This document shows, one piece after another, positions 1 through 7,850 of a stretch of 19,944 nt of DNA. Both the position numbers and the translations under genes were made by a program. The notes below the pieces were generated by a model. That model saw only the letters and a list, made by a program, of their open reading frames with translations. It did no database searches and was not told the origin of the DNA. Origin of the DNA: Cryomorphaceae bacterium (lineage in GTDB: Bacteria; Bacteroidota; Bacteroidia; Flavobacteriales; Crocinitomicaceae); assembly GCA_021298235.1 (NCBI GenBank), contig JAJTDX010000064.1, positions 1 to 19,944 on the forward strand, in the 5' to 3' direction. Each line of letters begins with the position of its first letter. Position 1 is the stretch's first letter.

Positions 1-549
1 ATCGCTGTCGTTGACGTGCTCATGGGTTACAAACTGCTCTTCTGCCTGAAGTTGATAATCTGCAGGCACTCTTTTGTGCACGGTGACATCGTCAGAAAAA
101 TAGAGGATACAGCCAACGATCAGTCCAACTCCTATCTGCCCGACCACTTTGAATTTACCGGCCAAGCCTTCTTTGTTTTTCTTAAATACTTTTATGTAAT
201 CGTCCAAAAAACCAATCACTCCAAGCCAGACAGTAGCGAGCAGCATTGTAATCACATAAATATTATGAAGCTTGGCGAAAAGTAGCGTGGGAATGAGGAT
301 AGCACTCAGAATAATGATACCACCCATGGTTGGCGTGCCTGATTTTTCAATTTGACCTGCCAACCCCAAATCTCTTACTGTCTCTCCAATTTGTTGTTTT
401 CTTAGTAAGTTGATGATCCTTTTACCAAAGAAAATTGAAACAATCAGTGAAGTGATCAAAGCCATGGAAGCTCTAAAGGAAATATACTGGAACAATCCCG
501 CCCCGGGCAAATTCAATTTATGTAAGTAGTCGAATAAATAGTACAGCAT
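1..549 (-). CDS. mraY: MraY, phospho-N-acetylmuramoyl-pentapeptide transferase (partial, N-terminal 183 residues)
   Basis: Integral membrane enzyme that transfers phospho-MurNAc-pentapeptide from UDP to undecaprenyl phosphate, making lipid I. Translating the minus strand from the ATG at 549 gives an open frame to the window edge. It has hydrophobic segments near residues 25-42, 76-92 and 98-115, the family motif GTPTMGG at 71-77, and the catalytic-site sequence FLDDYIKV at 114-121 with the paired Asp at 116-117. After the segment at about 137-152 comes a hydrophilic, charged stretch (about 153-183), which I take to be an extracytoplasmic loop of the longer Bacteroidota form. The start codon overlaps the murE stop by one base (TAATG), so the gene belongs to the dcw operon. 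The C-terminal half lies outside the window. Confidence 0.96.
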   Translation of the reverse strand, partial: MLYYLFDYLHKLNLPGAGLFQYISFRASMALITSLIVSIFFGKRIINLLRKQQIGETVRDLGLAGQIEKSGTPTMGGIIILSAILIPTLLFAKLHNIYVITMLLATVWLGVIGFLDDYIKVFKKNKEGLAGKFKVVGQIGVGLIVGCILYFSDDVTVHKRVPADYQLQAEEQFVTHEHVNDSD

Positions 550-2006
550 TATTTATCTAGTTTTTGAAAAAATTCTTCTGTTATTTTCAGGTCGTCAAAG
601 TCGTGCTTTACTCCATTGATTTCCTGGTATTTTTCGTGGCCTTTACCGGCTATGAGAATGATATCCCCCTTTTCAGCCATCGCAATCGCCGTTTTGATCG
701 CCTGTGTTCTATCCACTATTGTCAATACCTTTTTAAAATGCTGACCTGGAACCCCTTCCTCCATGTCTCGGAGGATTTGATTTGGATCTTCACTTCTTGG
801 ATTGTCAGATGTTAGAATCACTTTATCACTTCTTTCACATGCGATCGATGCCATTTCAGGTCTCTTTGCCTTGTCGCGATCACCTCCACAGCCAACAACC
901 GTGTACACTTGTTCATTTCTGGTTCTGATTGAGCCGATGGTTTTCAAAACATTCTCCAAAGCGTCTGGTGTATGGGCATAATCCACGATTGCCGTAATTC
1001 CGCTTTTACTTTTCAAGTATTGAAAACGTCCTTCTACAGATTCCAGATTACTCAATACTGTTAATACTTCTGTCTGGTCTTCTCCAAGAAGCTGACTTAC
1101 AGCAAACACAGCCAAAAGATTGTAGGCATTGAAATCACCTATTAGTCGCGACCAAAGCTCTACGCCATTTAGGGTCAGTACCAGTCCGGAAAATTGATTT
1201 TCCAGCACTTTAGCCTTGAAATCGGCCGGAGTACGCAAGGCATAGGTAAACTTTCGGGCAGAAGTGTTTTGCAGCATTACCGAACCGTTCTTATCATCCA
1301 GATTTGTAAGCGCAAAAGCGTCTTGCGGCAGATGATCGAAATAGCTCTTTTTCACGCGGATGTATTCTGCGAAGGTTTTATGATAATCGAGGTGATCGTG
1401 TGTGATATTCGTAAAAACAGCTCCTGTAAAGTGTAATCCTCCAATTCGCTTCTGATGAACAGCGTGAGAGCTAACTTCCATAAAGCAGTGGGTGCAGCCT
1501 TGTGCAACCATCTGTGAAAGAAGTTCATTTAAACGAACTGGATCCGGGGTCGTGTGTGTGGATGGAATTTCAACATCTCCAATTTTGTTAACTACCGTAG
1601 AAATCAAACCGCAATGGTAACCCAAGCCAGTAAATAAGTTAAACAGAAGTGTGGTGGTAGTGGTCTTCCCATTTGTACCTGTCACCCCCACTAATTTTAA
1701 CTTCTGCGAAGGGTTGCCAAAAAATTGAGAAGCCATTTGAGAAAGTGCCACGGAAGAATCCTGAACTACAATCAACGTTACCTCATCTGGAACATTCACT
1801 GCGAGCTCTGAAACGATCGTCTTGCACCCTGAAGCTATGACTTGATCAATAAATAAATGCCCATCGTTACTCACGCCTCGAATGGCAAAGAAGATCGAAT
1901 CCTGCGTAACTTTCCGGGAATCAAATACAAGCGCACCAATAGAACGGTCCGTATTCCCCGAAACAGAGACAAGCTCAATACTTGCTATGAGATTCAGGAG
2001 CTTCAT
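549..2006 (-). CDS. murE: MurE, UDP-MurNAc-L-Ala-D-Glu:meso-diaminopimelate ligase
   Basis: Cytoplasmic Mur ligase that adds the third residue to the peptidoglycan stem peptide. The 485 residues fit the family. The N-terminal substrate domain is followed by the ATP-binding P-loop [10 protein letters not shown] (107-116), a HTTPDP segment (151-156), and Y215/K219 at the place of the carbamylated lysine. VEGR (324-327), DYAHTPD (342-348), [10 protein letters not shown] (374-383) and GKGHE near the C-terminus follow. The third-residue selector is DNPRSEDP (401-408); DNPR is the signature of meso-diaminopimelate-adding enzymes, as opposed to lysine-adding ones. The ATG overlaps the stop of the upstream penicillin-binding protein gene by 4 nt (ATGA), and the stop overlaps the mraY start by 1 nt. 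Start choice is firm because of the ATGA junction. Confidence 0.97.
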   Translation of the reverse strand: MKLLNLIASIELVSVSGNTDRSIGALVFDSRKVTQDSIFFAIRGVSNDGHLFIDQVIASGCKTIVSELAVNVPDEVTLIVVQDSSVALSQMASQFFGNPSQKLKLVGVTGTNGKTTTTTLLFNLFTGLGYHCGLISTVVNKIGDVEIPSTHTTPDPVRLNELLSQMVAQGCTHCFMEVSSHAVHQKRIGGLHFTGAVFTNITHDHLDYHKTFAEYIRVKKSYFDHLPQDAFALTNLDDKNGSVMLQNTSARKFTYALRTPADFKAKVLENQFSGLVLTLNGVELWSRLIGDFNAYNLLAVFAVSQLLGEDQTEVLTVLSNLESVEGRFQYLKSKSGITAIVDYAHTPDALENVLKTIGSIRTRNEQVYTVVGCGGDRDKAKRPEMASIACERSDKVILTSDNPRSEDPNQILRDMEEGVPGQHFKKVLTIVDRTQAIKTAIAMAEKGDIILIAGKGHEKYQEINGVKHDFDDLKITEEFFQKLDK

Positions 2007-4120
2007 TTATGTTCCAGTATTAATTCAATAACTCCTCCCCGATACAGGACACTGCCTGCAGCGATTGACTGTTTAACCACTTTTCCATACCCATGAACCT
2101 GCGCATTCATTCCTCTGGATTCAATGAGGTACACAGCATCTTTTACGTTCATTCCCACTAAATTTGGAACGGCCGTTGGATAAATGGTTTTTGCTCTGAT
2201 TTGAAGCTTTTTATTTCCTTTTATACCCCTCAACCACTCGGCGTCTGTCAACAATTGGTGGTCTATTTTTAAAAACTTGAATGCTTTAAGTAAATCGTAC
2301 CTATTCGCACCCATTATCTCAGGTATGTTGCTAGTTAACTTCTTGCCTTCATTCACCGCTTTGTGGTACGTAAGTGCTGAAGCATACACCTTGTTCGCGA
2401 TTGCGGTAAATACTGTTCCGGATACCGTTGCACCGTATATGTCTTTTGTTGGCGCCGTAATAACGACTATACAGGAGTAAATCGGTTTATCTGCCGGGAA
2501 ATATCCAACGAAAGAGGCTTGATAGGTCTTCTGTCCTTTTGCACCATATTTACCCTCTTCATTCAGTATTTGTGCAGTTCCCGTCTTCCCGGCAATTTTA
2601 AACTGTGAAGAAGTAATGTTTTTTCCAGTACCATCCGTCATTACACCTTCCAGACAGGATCTCAGGATTTGGAGAGTATTGTCTGAACAGATTCTTTTTT
2701 TCAGTGTGATCGGCTGAAATCGTTTTACTAATTGAACTCCACGACGAATCTCTTGAACAAACTGAGGTTTCATCAAATTTCCTTCATTGGCTACTGAATT
2801 GTAAAATGCCAAGGTCTGAAGTGGTGTTTGGAGAACTTCATATCCTATCGACATCCATGGCAAGGAATTGACATTCCATTGTTTCGTTCCCGGACGGTGA
2901 ATCGTTGGAGCAGGCTCACCCTCGAGGTCTAACCCAAGAGGTTCGGTAAGTCCAAAAGATTCGAGACGCTGAATAAACGCTTCCGGTTCTCTGCCATATG
3001 CTCGGTTAATCACTTTGGCAATCACATTAGATGATTTTTCGAACGCTTTTTTAATGGTAATTCTACCATAGCCACCTTCATGAGCATCTTTCAAATCTTG
3101 CTTGACAAATCGGTAGGTGCCAAAAGCATCAACCGTATCCATTATTGAAATCTTGTCATCTTCCAGCGCTGCCATTAACGACGCTAGCTTGAAAGTTGAT
3201 CCGGGAACTTCTTTTCTTCCAATGGCAAAATTGAAATCCTGTTCCCCATAAGAGCCATCTTCCCGACGAGCCAAATTTGATATTGCACGAATGAATCCTG
3301 TTTTAACATCCATGACTACTACGCAACCATTTCTTGCCTTTTGTTCGCGCAATTGTCGTTCAAGCTCACTGCTCGCGACTTCCTGAATATCTTTATCAAT
3401 AGACGTGATCAGATCCGCCCCTTCCACAGCTTCACGAGTTATTTGTCCTGTTTTCTTCCATCCGGTAGGTATAAGTTGCTCTATTTCTTCTCCCGGTTCG
3501 CCACGTAAATACGTATCAAATGCCTGTTCCAAGCCTTTTACACCTTGAAGCATTCCAACATTTTCAACCACCGTGCACGAACCAAGTGTTCGCCTAAGCA
3601 ATTCGCCGTTTGGACGCTTTCGCTCGATTATCTCCAGGTTATCAATTAGTCCGCCCTTCAATCTTCCCTTAGAAAAAATAGGAAGGTTTCTTAGACGCCT
3701 TCGCACCTCATTACTCACCTTTTTACGAATGAGAAGGTATCTGCTCTTTCTTTCTCTTGATGTGCGAATCATTTGTTCATAGTCGTGGGCAGAACGATCT
3801 TTAAATAAGGCAGACAGACCTTCAGCCAACTCACTCACTTCGGCATCAAACGTCTTCTGATCCACCACCATTGGATCCATGTAAATATCATAGGAAGAGA
3901 CAGAGGTCACCAATGGTGTCATGTGAACGTCTAGTATCTCTCCCCTTCTGGGAACCCTAATAACAGGACGCAGAGTTTTATTTTCAGATTTTGCAGAGAA
4001 AAATTGGGAAGTTTCACCAAACTGAATTGACACAGTTTCCACGATAACTAGAATCATCAGCGCGATAAACCCGAAATAAACGAGATAGACCCTCCATATG
4101 ATATCTTTACCTGCCTTCAA
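2003..4120 (-). CDS. ftsI: FtsI-type class B penicillin-binding protein with C-terminal PASTA domain
   Basis: Septal peptidoglycan D,D-transpeptidase, bitopic in the inner membrane. There is one membrane segment at about 10-29 and a dimerisation/pedestal region (RVPRRGEILD at 55-64) before the transpeptidase domain. Its catalytic triad motifs are all present: STFK (308-311, nucleophile Ser308), SSN (363-365) and KTG (512-514). A single PASTA-like segment begins at VPNLVG (651-656) and runs to the C-terminus; class B PBPs with a C-terminal PASTA domain are known in Bacteroidota dcw clusters. The start is unusual: the only possible upstream start in frame is TTG at 4118-4120, because a TAA follows three codons upstream and the next Met lies inside the membrane helix. 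This TTG overlaps the ftsL stop as TTGA, and the stop overlaps murE as ATGA. Confidence 0.94.
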   Translation of the reverse strand: MKAGKDIIWRVYLVYFGFIALMILVIVETVSIQFGETSQFFSAKSENKTLRPVIRVPRRGEILDVHMTPLVTSVSSYDIYMDPMVVDQKTFDAEVSELAEGLSALFKDRSAHDYEQMIRTSRERKSRYLLIRKKVSNEVRRRLRNLPIFSKGRLKGGLIDNLEIIERKRPNGELLRRTLGSCTVVENVGMLQGVKGLEQAFDTYLRGEPGEEIEQLIPTGWKKTGQITREAVEGADLITSIDKDIQEVASSELERQLREQKARNGCVVVMDVKTGFIRAISNLARREDGSYGEQDFNFAIGRKEVPGSTFKLASLMAALEDDKISIMDTVDAFGTYRFVKQDLKDAHEGGYGRITIKKAFEKSSNVIAKVINRAYGREPEAFIQRLESFGLTEPLGLDLEGEPAPTIHRPGTKQWNVNSLPWMSIGYEVLQTPLQTLAFYNSVANEGNLMKPQFVQEIRRGVQLVKRFQPITLKKRICSDNTLQILRSCLEGVMTDGTGKNITSSQFKIAGKTGTAQILNEEGKYGAKGQKTYQASFVGYFPADKPIYSCIVVITAPTKDIYGATVSGTVFTAIANKVYASALTYHKAVNEGKKLTSNIPEIMGANRYDLLKAFKFLKIDHQLLTDAEWLRGIKGNKKLQIRAKTIYPTAVPNLVGMNVKDAVYLIESRGMNAQVHGYGKVVKQSIAAGSVLYRGGVIELILEHK

Positions 4121-4530
4121 TTTTCGTTAACTATTTTTATTTTGATCACTTTGATCGAATCTTCCGATTCAACCAAACCTTTGGGAGCTAATCTCTGAAC
4201 CAAGCGGTAACGTCGAGTGCTGGCCTCCATGTTTGCCTTTATCTCGACAAAATCGGCAGTCATTTCGTCCAATCGTTTCTGGGCAGTATCAATGTCTTTG
4301 GATAGTTGCTTACCGTAGTATCCCTTGCCAACAACAAGAAGTAAAAGCAACATGATAAAGAAGATGAAATTCAAATTATTTATGACGAATTCCTTTGTCA
4401 GAAAATCGCCATTCAAGATTTGAGCAAAGGCACTTGTTCTTCCTCCCCCGGAAGAAGATTTCGGGCCCTGCTTCTCCTCTTTCTGGCGCCCTTCGATAGT
4501 GTCCTTATCTTTAAATTCGTTATCGTTCAT
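4117..4530 (-). CDS. ftsL: FtsL-like bitopic division protein
   Basis: Small membrane protein in the ftsL position between rsmH and the division PBP gene. From the ATG at 4530 it has 137 residues: a hydrophilic, Lys/Glu/Ser-rich cytoplasmic tail of about 50 residues, one strongly hydrophobic helix (IFFIMLLLLLVV, about 55-67), and an extracytoplasmic segment rich in heptad-like charged residues, compatible with the FtsL/FtsB coiled coil of the FtsQLB complex. Sequence conservation in this family is very low, so the name rests on topology, size and gene order. A TTG four codons upstream is possible, but the ATG was preferred. The ATG overlaps the rsmH stop by 11 nt, and the gene ends in a 4-nt overlap with the PBP gene. 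Confidence 0.85.
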   Translation of the reverse strand: MNDNEFKDKDTIEGRQKEEKQGPKSSSGGGRTSAFAQILNGDFLTKEFVINNLNFIFFIMLLLLLVVGKGYYGKQLSKDIDTAQKRLDEMTADFVEIKANMEASTRRYRLVQRLAPKGLVESEDSIKVIKIKIVNEN

Positions 4531-5437
4531 TTCGCTGAGCAATTCTTAATTTGGCGCTGCGCGCGCGTGAGTTCACATTTACTTCCTCATCAGAGGGAAC
4601 AATAGGGTGTCGATTTACTTCTGTGAAGGGTTTTATGATATTTCCAAAAAAGTCCTTGGTAATTTCTCCGGAAAAACTGCCTCGCTTAAAGTAATTTTTG
4701 ACCAACCTGTCTTCCAAAGAATGGTAGGACATTACCACCAGTCTTCCCCCAGGCTTCAAGATTTCCGAAGATTGTTCGAGCAAGCGCTCCAGGACCTGCA
4801 TTTCTTGATTCACCTCTATTCGGATCGCCTGAAAAACCTGCGCATAAAACTTATGCTCTTTGAATTTTGGGGCACACGTAGAAATGAGTTCAATCAATTC
4901 ACCTGTCGTTCGAATTTTTTTATTCTCCCTTTTACTGGCAATCACGGATGCCAACCTGCGGGCATTTTTCAGCTCTCCATATATACTGAAAATCCGTGAT
5001 AGCTCCTCCTCCGGATACTCATTTACAACTGAATACGCACTAAGCTCACCGGATTGGTTCATGCGCATGTCGAGCTTGGCATTGGAACGAATGGAGAATC
5101 CACGTTCTTCAGCATCAAACTGATGAGACGAAACTCCGAGGTCGGCCAAAACGCCATCGACCTGTTTAATTCCGTTCAAACGAAGGTGATTGGATAGAAA
5201 AGAAAAATTAGAAGCGATGAATTTAAAATTCGGGGCCTCCCAGCTATTTTTTTCTGCATCAGGGTCCTGATCAAACGCCAGCAGTAAGCCATTTTCATTA
5301 AGTTTCTCAAAAACAGCTCGGGAATGTCCGCCTCCACCGAATGTTACATCTACATAAATACCTTCAGGCCGAATATTCAACCCTTCAAGGCATTCTTGAA
5401 GCATTACAGGGATATGATAAGCCGTATTATTCTCCAT
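4520..5437 (-). CDS. rsmH: RsmH (MraW), 16S rRNA (cytosine-1402-N4)-methyltransferase
   Basis: SAM-dependent enzyme that N4-methylates C1402 in the decoding centre of 16S rRNA. The 305 residues from the ATG show the typical N-terminus (YHIPVMLQE), the SAM-binding FGGGGHS (33-39), the acidic DQD (56-58), ADLGVSSHQFD (98-108), RGFSIR with LDMRM following, and YHSLEDRLVK in the C-terminal third. A GTG four codons further upstream (5449) would also be open, but the ATG at 5437 puts the conserved YHIPV at the usual distance from the start. It overlaps the mraZ stop by 11 nt, so mraZ and rsmH are probably coupled in translation. Confidence 0.96.
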   Translation of the reverse strand: MENNTAYHIPVMLQECLEGLNIRPEGIYVDVTFGGGGHSRAVFEKLNENGLLLAFDQDPDAEKNSWEAPNFKFIASNFSFLSNHLRLNGIKQVDGVLADLGVSSHQFDAEERGFSIRSNAKLDMRMNQSGELSAYSVVNEYPEEELSRIFSIYGELKNARRLASVIASKRENKKIRTTGELIELISTCAPKFKEHKFYAQVFQAIRIEVNQEMQVLERLLEQSSEILKPGGRLVVMSYHSLEDRLVKNYFKRGSFSGEITKDFFGNIIKPFTEVNRHPIVPSDEEVNVNSRARSAKLRIAQRNER

Positions 5438-5885
5438 CACCAAGGTCACCCATTACTTCATCCGCCAGATCAGCGAAATCCGCCATGTTGCCCTCGATCA
5501 TTGCGAAGTATTTGGCTTTGTCCCAGATCTCGATCCTGTCATTGTATGCAATCAACATGACATCCTGAACGAGGCCTACACGATCCATATGCGCTGTTGG
5601 AACCAAAATGCGACCTGCATTGTCGAGAGAGACCTGTTTGGCACCCTGATGAAACAAGCGGTAAAACATCCTGTTCTTCGGCTTGAATAAATTCATTTTG
5701 GAAAGCTTCTCACTTATTTTTTCCCACTCCGTGAGCGGATAAAGCGTGAGACAATCCTCAAATCCTTTGTTCAGCATAAAGTCGCGCTGAGCGGCAGGAG
5801 AAAGCTGCTTACGCAGACCAGATGGAAAAAGAAAACGTCCTTTTCCATCCAGTTTTACTTCAAATTCTCCAACCAAGCCTGACAT
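5427..5885 (-). CDS. mraZ: MraZ, transcriptional regulator of the dcw operon
   Basis: DNA-binding protein with two SpoVT/AbrB-like MraZ repeats, usually the first gene of the dcw cluster and a regulator of its own operon. The 152 residues have the usual length. The first half-motif is at 11-27 (KLDGKGRFLFPSGLRKQ) and the second at about 87-102 (LDNAGRILVPTAHMDR), followed by IAYNDRIEIWD (112-122). The ATG at 5885 opens the leftward operon. A GTGGTAAAAAGTGG element lies 36 nt upstream and resembles the repeated GTGG-type boxes that MraZ proteins bind, so autoregulation is likely. No convincing Bacteroidota -7 box was found on the minus strand upstream. Confidence 0.96.
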   Translation of the reverse strand: MSGLVGEFEVKLDGKGRFLFPSGLRKQLSPAAQRDFMLNKGFEDCLTLYPLTEWEKISEKLSKMNLFKPKNRMFYRLFHQGAKQVSLDNAGRILVPTAHMDRVGLVQDVMLIAYNDRIEIWDKAKYFAMIEGNMADFADLADEVMGDLGDGE

Positions 5886-5921
5886 GACGAATAAATAATG
5901 GGTAAAATTAGTGGATAAGCC

Positions 5922-5935
5922 CCACTTTTTACCAC
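5922..5935 (-). promoter_or_regulatory. Candidate MraZ operator upstream of mraZ
   Basis: Read on the minus strand, this is GTGGTAAAAAGTGG: two GTGG units whose starts are 10 nt apart, 36 nt before the mraZ ATG. MraZ proteins of other phyla bind tandem G-rich boxes one helical turn apart (TGGG in Escherichia coli, AAAGTG-type in mycoplasmas), and this element contains AAAGTGG. Binding here is inferred from position and pattern only. Confidence 0.6.
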
Positions 5936-6040
5936 CTTGATTTATATTGTTGATAAATTGTAACGCATAGAAGTCAAAATTGTTACATTTACATGGATTA
6001 ATTTATATTCATTTATCTGTTTTTCAGTATTTTAATTTTT

Positions 6041-6054
6041 GTGGTAAAAAGTGG
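6041..6054 (+). promoter_or_regulatory. Second, oppositely oriented copy of the MraZ-operator-like element
   Basis: The plus strand carries exactly the same 14-mer, GTGGTAAAAAGTGG, extended to a perfect tandem of GTGGTAA with a 10-nt period (6041-6047 and 6051-6057). It faces the divergent transporter gene, about 70-85 nt upstream of its possible starts. It may let MraZ act on both divergent units or form a looped complex with the copy next to mraZ. Confidence 0.5.
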
Positions 6055-6124
6055 TAACAATTTAATTATGTGAATAAATGCTCATGGTTATCAACATTGG
6101 TTTTTAGGTTATCAACATGTGATA

Positions 6125-7069
6125 ATGGGCTGTCGAAAGCACTACTTTTGCAAAGTGAGTGATAAGTTGATCAACTGGTGCTTACTTCTTCTTTTGTCAA
6201 TCATTTGGGGAGGTTCTTTCATCCTGATGAAAAAGGGGATGTTTACAGACAATGGAGCACCTGTTTTTTCGAGTATGCAAGTGGGCTCCATGCGCATGTT
6301 CATCGCCGGCAGCCTTTTACTTCCCATCGGCATAATGCCCTTACTAAGGTTAAAATCTATTCGCGATTTTCTCTCACTTTCGATGGTAGGATTTTGTGGG
6401 AATTTCATCCCTGCCTTTCTGTTTACATATGCAGAAACAGGAATACCCTCAGGGTTGGCAGGCGTATTAAACAGTTGCACTCCTTTGTTCATTGTATTTT
6501 TGGGTATTGTATTTTTCAAAACTTCCTATTCCTGGTTTCAATTCGCTGGGATACTTATCGGAACATTGGGACTTTTCATCTTGCTTCGCGGGTCACTGAG
6601 CATTGGAACACAAACCCACTGGACCCATCCAGGGGCCGTCGTTTTAGCAACACTGCTTTATGCCATAAGCTTGAGCACCATAAAATATCGTCTTCAGCAC
6701 CTTAATTCTATTCAGATTACATCCATGGCCTTTTCTATTCTTTGGATACCTTCTCTTCTAGCCCTCCTCTTATCAGATCCTTTTCAAAACATGGGCACGA
6801 GTCAAGGGCTATCCTCGCTTAAAAGCATCGGTATTCTTTCCGTTTTTGGAACGGTGGCTGCAGTGTTTCTCTTTAACATTGTGATTCGCAGATCATCAGC
6901 AATATTCGCAAGCAGTGTCACCTATTTTATCCCAATGGTCGCCTTGATTTTTGGAAGTTTGTCCGGAGAGAAAATCGTTACAAGTCAGCTCCTCGGGATG
7001 GCAATTATCATCTCCGGGGTTCTCTTGATCAATGTTTTTCAAAAGAAAGATGCTTTACAGAAAGAATAA
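6125..7069 (+). CDS. EamA/DMT-superfamily transporter
   Basis: Polytopic inner-membrane protein of the drug/metabolite transporter superfamily. It shows two tandem EamA halves with about ten hydrophobic helices. The first helix carries the typical WGGSFILMKKGM start, the end of the first half reads LIGTLGLFILLRG, and the second half ends in GMAIIISGVLLIN. The substrate cannot be told from the sequence; relatives export amino acids or other metabolites. The start is uncertain: GTG 6119, ATG 6125, GTG 6155 and TTG 6167 are in frame. Residues encoded before 6155 look unlike a transporter N-terminus and contain a promoter-like box, so the true protein may begin at 6155 or 6167. It is transcribed divergently from mraZ and ends 83 nt before rplU. 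Confidence 0.88.
   Translation: MGCRKHYFCKVSDKLINWCLLLLLSIIWGGSFILMKKGMFTDNGAPVFSSMQVGSMRMFIAGSLLLPIGIMPLLRLKSIRDFLSLSMVGFCGNFIPAFLFTYAETGIPSGLAGVLNSCTPLFIVFLGIVFFKTSYSWFQFAGILIGTLGLFILLRGSLSIGTQTHWTHPGAVVLATLLYAISLSTIKYRLQHLNSIQITSMAFSILWIPSLLALLLSDPFQNMGTSQGLSSLKSIGILSVFGTVAAVFLFNIVIRRSSAIFASSVTYFIPMVALIFGSLSGEKIVTSQLLGMAIIISGVLLINVFQKKDALQKE
6143..6150 (+). promoter_or_regulatory. Putative -7 promoter box (TACTTTTG) for the EamA transporter gene
   Basis: TACTTTTG followed by C fits the Bacteroidota primary sigma -7 consensus TAnnTTTG. It lies inside the 5' end of the longest possible transporter frame, which suggests that translation really begins at GTG 6155 or TTG 6167 rather than at ATG 6125. 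No clear -33 TTG was found at the usual distance. Confidence 0.45.
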
Positions 7070-7105
7070 AAATCTTTATAAAAGCATATAAATTGGAATT
7101 TTTCC

Positions 7106-7113
7106 TATATTTG
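7106..7113 (+). promoter_or_regulatory. Putative -7 promoter box (TATATTTG) for rplU-rpmA
   Basis: TATATTTG followed by C matches the Bacteroidota -7 consensus TAnnTTTG and lies 39 nt before the rplU ATG, leaving a short leader of roughly 30 nt. No typical -33 TTG at 19-21 nt was found. Confidence 0.5.
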
Positions 7114-7152
7114 CCGTCCTATTTTCAAAGAAATTAATTTAAAACAGCTATT

Positions 7153-7467
7153 ATGTACGCAATTGTAGAGATAGCAGGGCAGCAGTTCAAAGTGCAAAAA
7201 GACCAGAAGATCTTTGTACATCGTTTGGCAGCCGAGACCGGATCAAAAGTTGAATTTGACCGAGTTCTTTTGGTAGACAACGATGGCAAAGTGAATGTTG
7301 GCGCCCCGGCTATAGCAGGAGCTAAGGTTACTGCAGAGGTAAATGATCACGTTAAAGGTGATAAGGTTATCGTTTTCAGAAAGAAAAGAAGAAAAGGATA
7401 CGAAAAAAAGAATGGTCACCGTCAGAGCTTTACGGCGATCACAATCAAAGACATTAAAGTTAAATAA
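7153..7467 (+). CDS. rplU: Large-subunit ribosomal protein bL21
   Basis: Structural protein of the 50S subunit that binds 23S rRNA. The 104 residues match the full family length. The N-terminal signature [13 protein letters not shown] (2-14) is typical, and the C-terminal basic segment [20 protein letters not shown] (75-94), with its family pattern of Arg/Lys followed by GHRQ, is the rRNA-contacting part. It forms a two-gene unit with rpmA, 32 nt downstream, the arrangement found in most bacteria. Confidence 0.98.
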   Translation: MYAIVEIAGQQFKVQKDQKIFVHRLAAETGSKVEFDRVLLVDNDGKVNVGAPAIAGAKVTAEVNDHVKGDKVIVFRKKRRKGYEKKNGHRQSFTAITIKDIKVK

Positions 7468-7499
7468 CACGATCAGCTCGCTGATATAAAATATACACC

Positions 7500-7766
7500 A
7501 TGGCACACAAGAAAGGAGTCGGTAGTTCTAAAAACGGTCGCGAATCGCAGAGTAAAAGACTGGGCGTTAAGATCTTCGGGGGTCAGGCGGCAATTGCAGG
7601 AAACATTCTCGTACGTCAACGTGGTACGTCACACCATCCGGGAGAAAATGTAGGTATTGGAAAAGACCATACACTTTACGCATTAACGGACGGAATCGTT
7701 GAATTCAAAAAGAAAAAAGACAATCGTTCATTTGTTTCAGTAGTTCCGATGACTACAGAGGCATAA
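7500..7766 (+). CDS. rpmA: Large-subunit ribosomal protein bL27
   Basis: 50S protein whose N-terminal tail reaches towards the peptidyl-transferase centre. The 88 residues fit the family. The N-terminus [16 protein letters not shown] starts directly at AHKK, without the cleaved leader peptide found in Firmicutes bL27. [10 protein letters not shown] (20-29), [20 protein letters not shown] and the C-terminal [13 protein letters not shown] are all conserved. It is followed by an intrinsic terminator 20 nt after the stop, ending the rplU-rpmA unit. Confidence 0.98.
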   Translation: MAHKKGVGSSKNGRESQSKRLGVKIFGGQAAIAGNILVRQRGTSHHPGENVGIGKDHTLYALTDGIVEFKKKKDNRSFVSVVPMTTEA

Positions 7767-7785
7767 GGACCTTATTCATTAAATT

Positions 7786-7813
7786 AGGGCGTGCTTCGGT
7801 TTCGCCCTTTTTT
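7786..7813 (+). terminator. Rho-independent terminator after rpmA
   Basis: The stem AGGGCG (7786-7791) pairs with CGCCCT (7803-7808) across an 11-nt loop and runs directly into six T. It lies between rpmA and serS and separates the two transcription units. Confidence 0.85.
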
Positions 7814-7824
7814 GTTTTAATTCC

Positions 7825-7832
7825 TAAATTCG
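7825..7832 (+). promoter_or_regulatory. Putative -7 promoter box (TAAATTCG) for serS
   Basis: TAAATTCG followed by C lies 18 nt before the serS ATG, just after the rpmA terminator. It differs from TAnnTTTG only by T to C, a variant that recurs before two other genes in this window (9164 and 12367). The leader would be very short. Confidence 0.4.
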
Positions 7833-7850
7833 CGGACCAAATATTCAAGC

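Larger units (their letters stand above)
5910..6117. other. AT-rich intergenic region with five DnaA-box-like 9-mers (candidate oriC or DnaA-regulated region)
   Basis: Compared with the DnaA box TTATCCACA, five 9-mers match at 8 of 9 positions: TTATCCACT (minus, 5910-5918), TTATCAACA (minus, 5948-5956), TTATTCACA (minus, 6069-6077), TTATCAACA (plus, 6088-6096) and TTATCAACA (plus, 6109-6117). The last two are exactly 21 bp apart, about two helical turns. Between the minus- and plus-strand groups, about 5990-6040 is very AT-rich. All genes on either side point away from this interval, as expected next to an origin. No dnaA, dnaN or gidA is visible, so an origin is a hypothesis; DnaA control of the divergent promoters is the alternative. 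Confidence 0.4.

Noticed and set aside
4607..4999. Open frame on the plus strand within rsmH
   Set aside because: It lies wholly antisense to a strongly conserved rsmH, has no recognisable domain and no promoter, and is a shadow of the coding strand.
7061..7077. Hairpin AAAGA/TCTTT at the end of the transporter gene as a terminator
   Set aside because: The stem is only 5 bp, is AU-rich and has no following T-run, so it is too weak to call.
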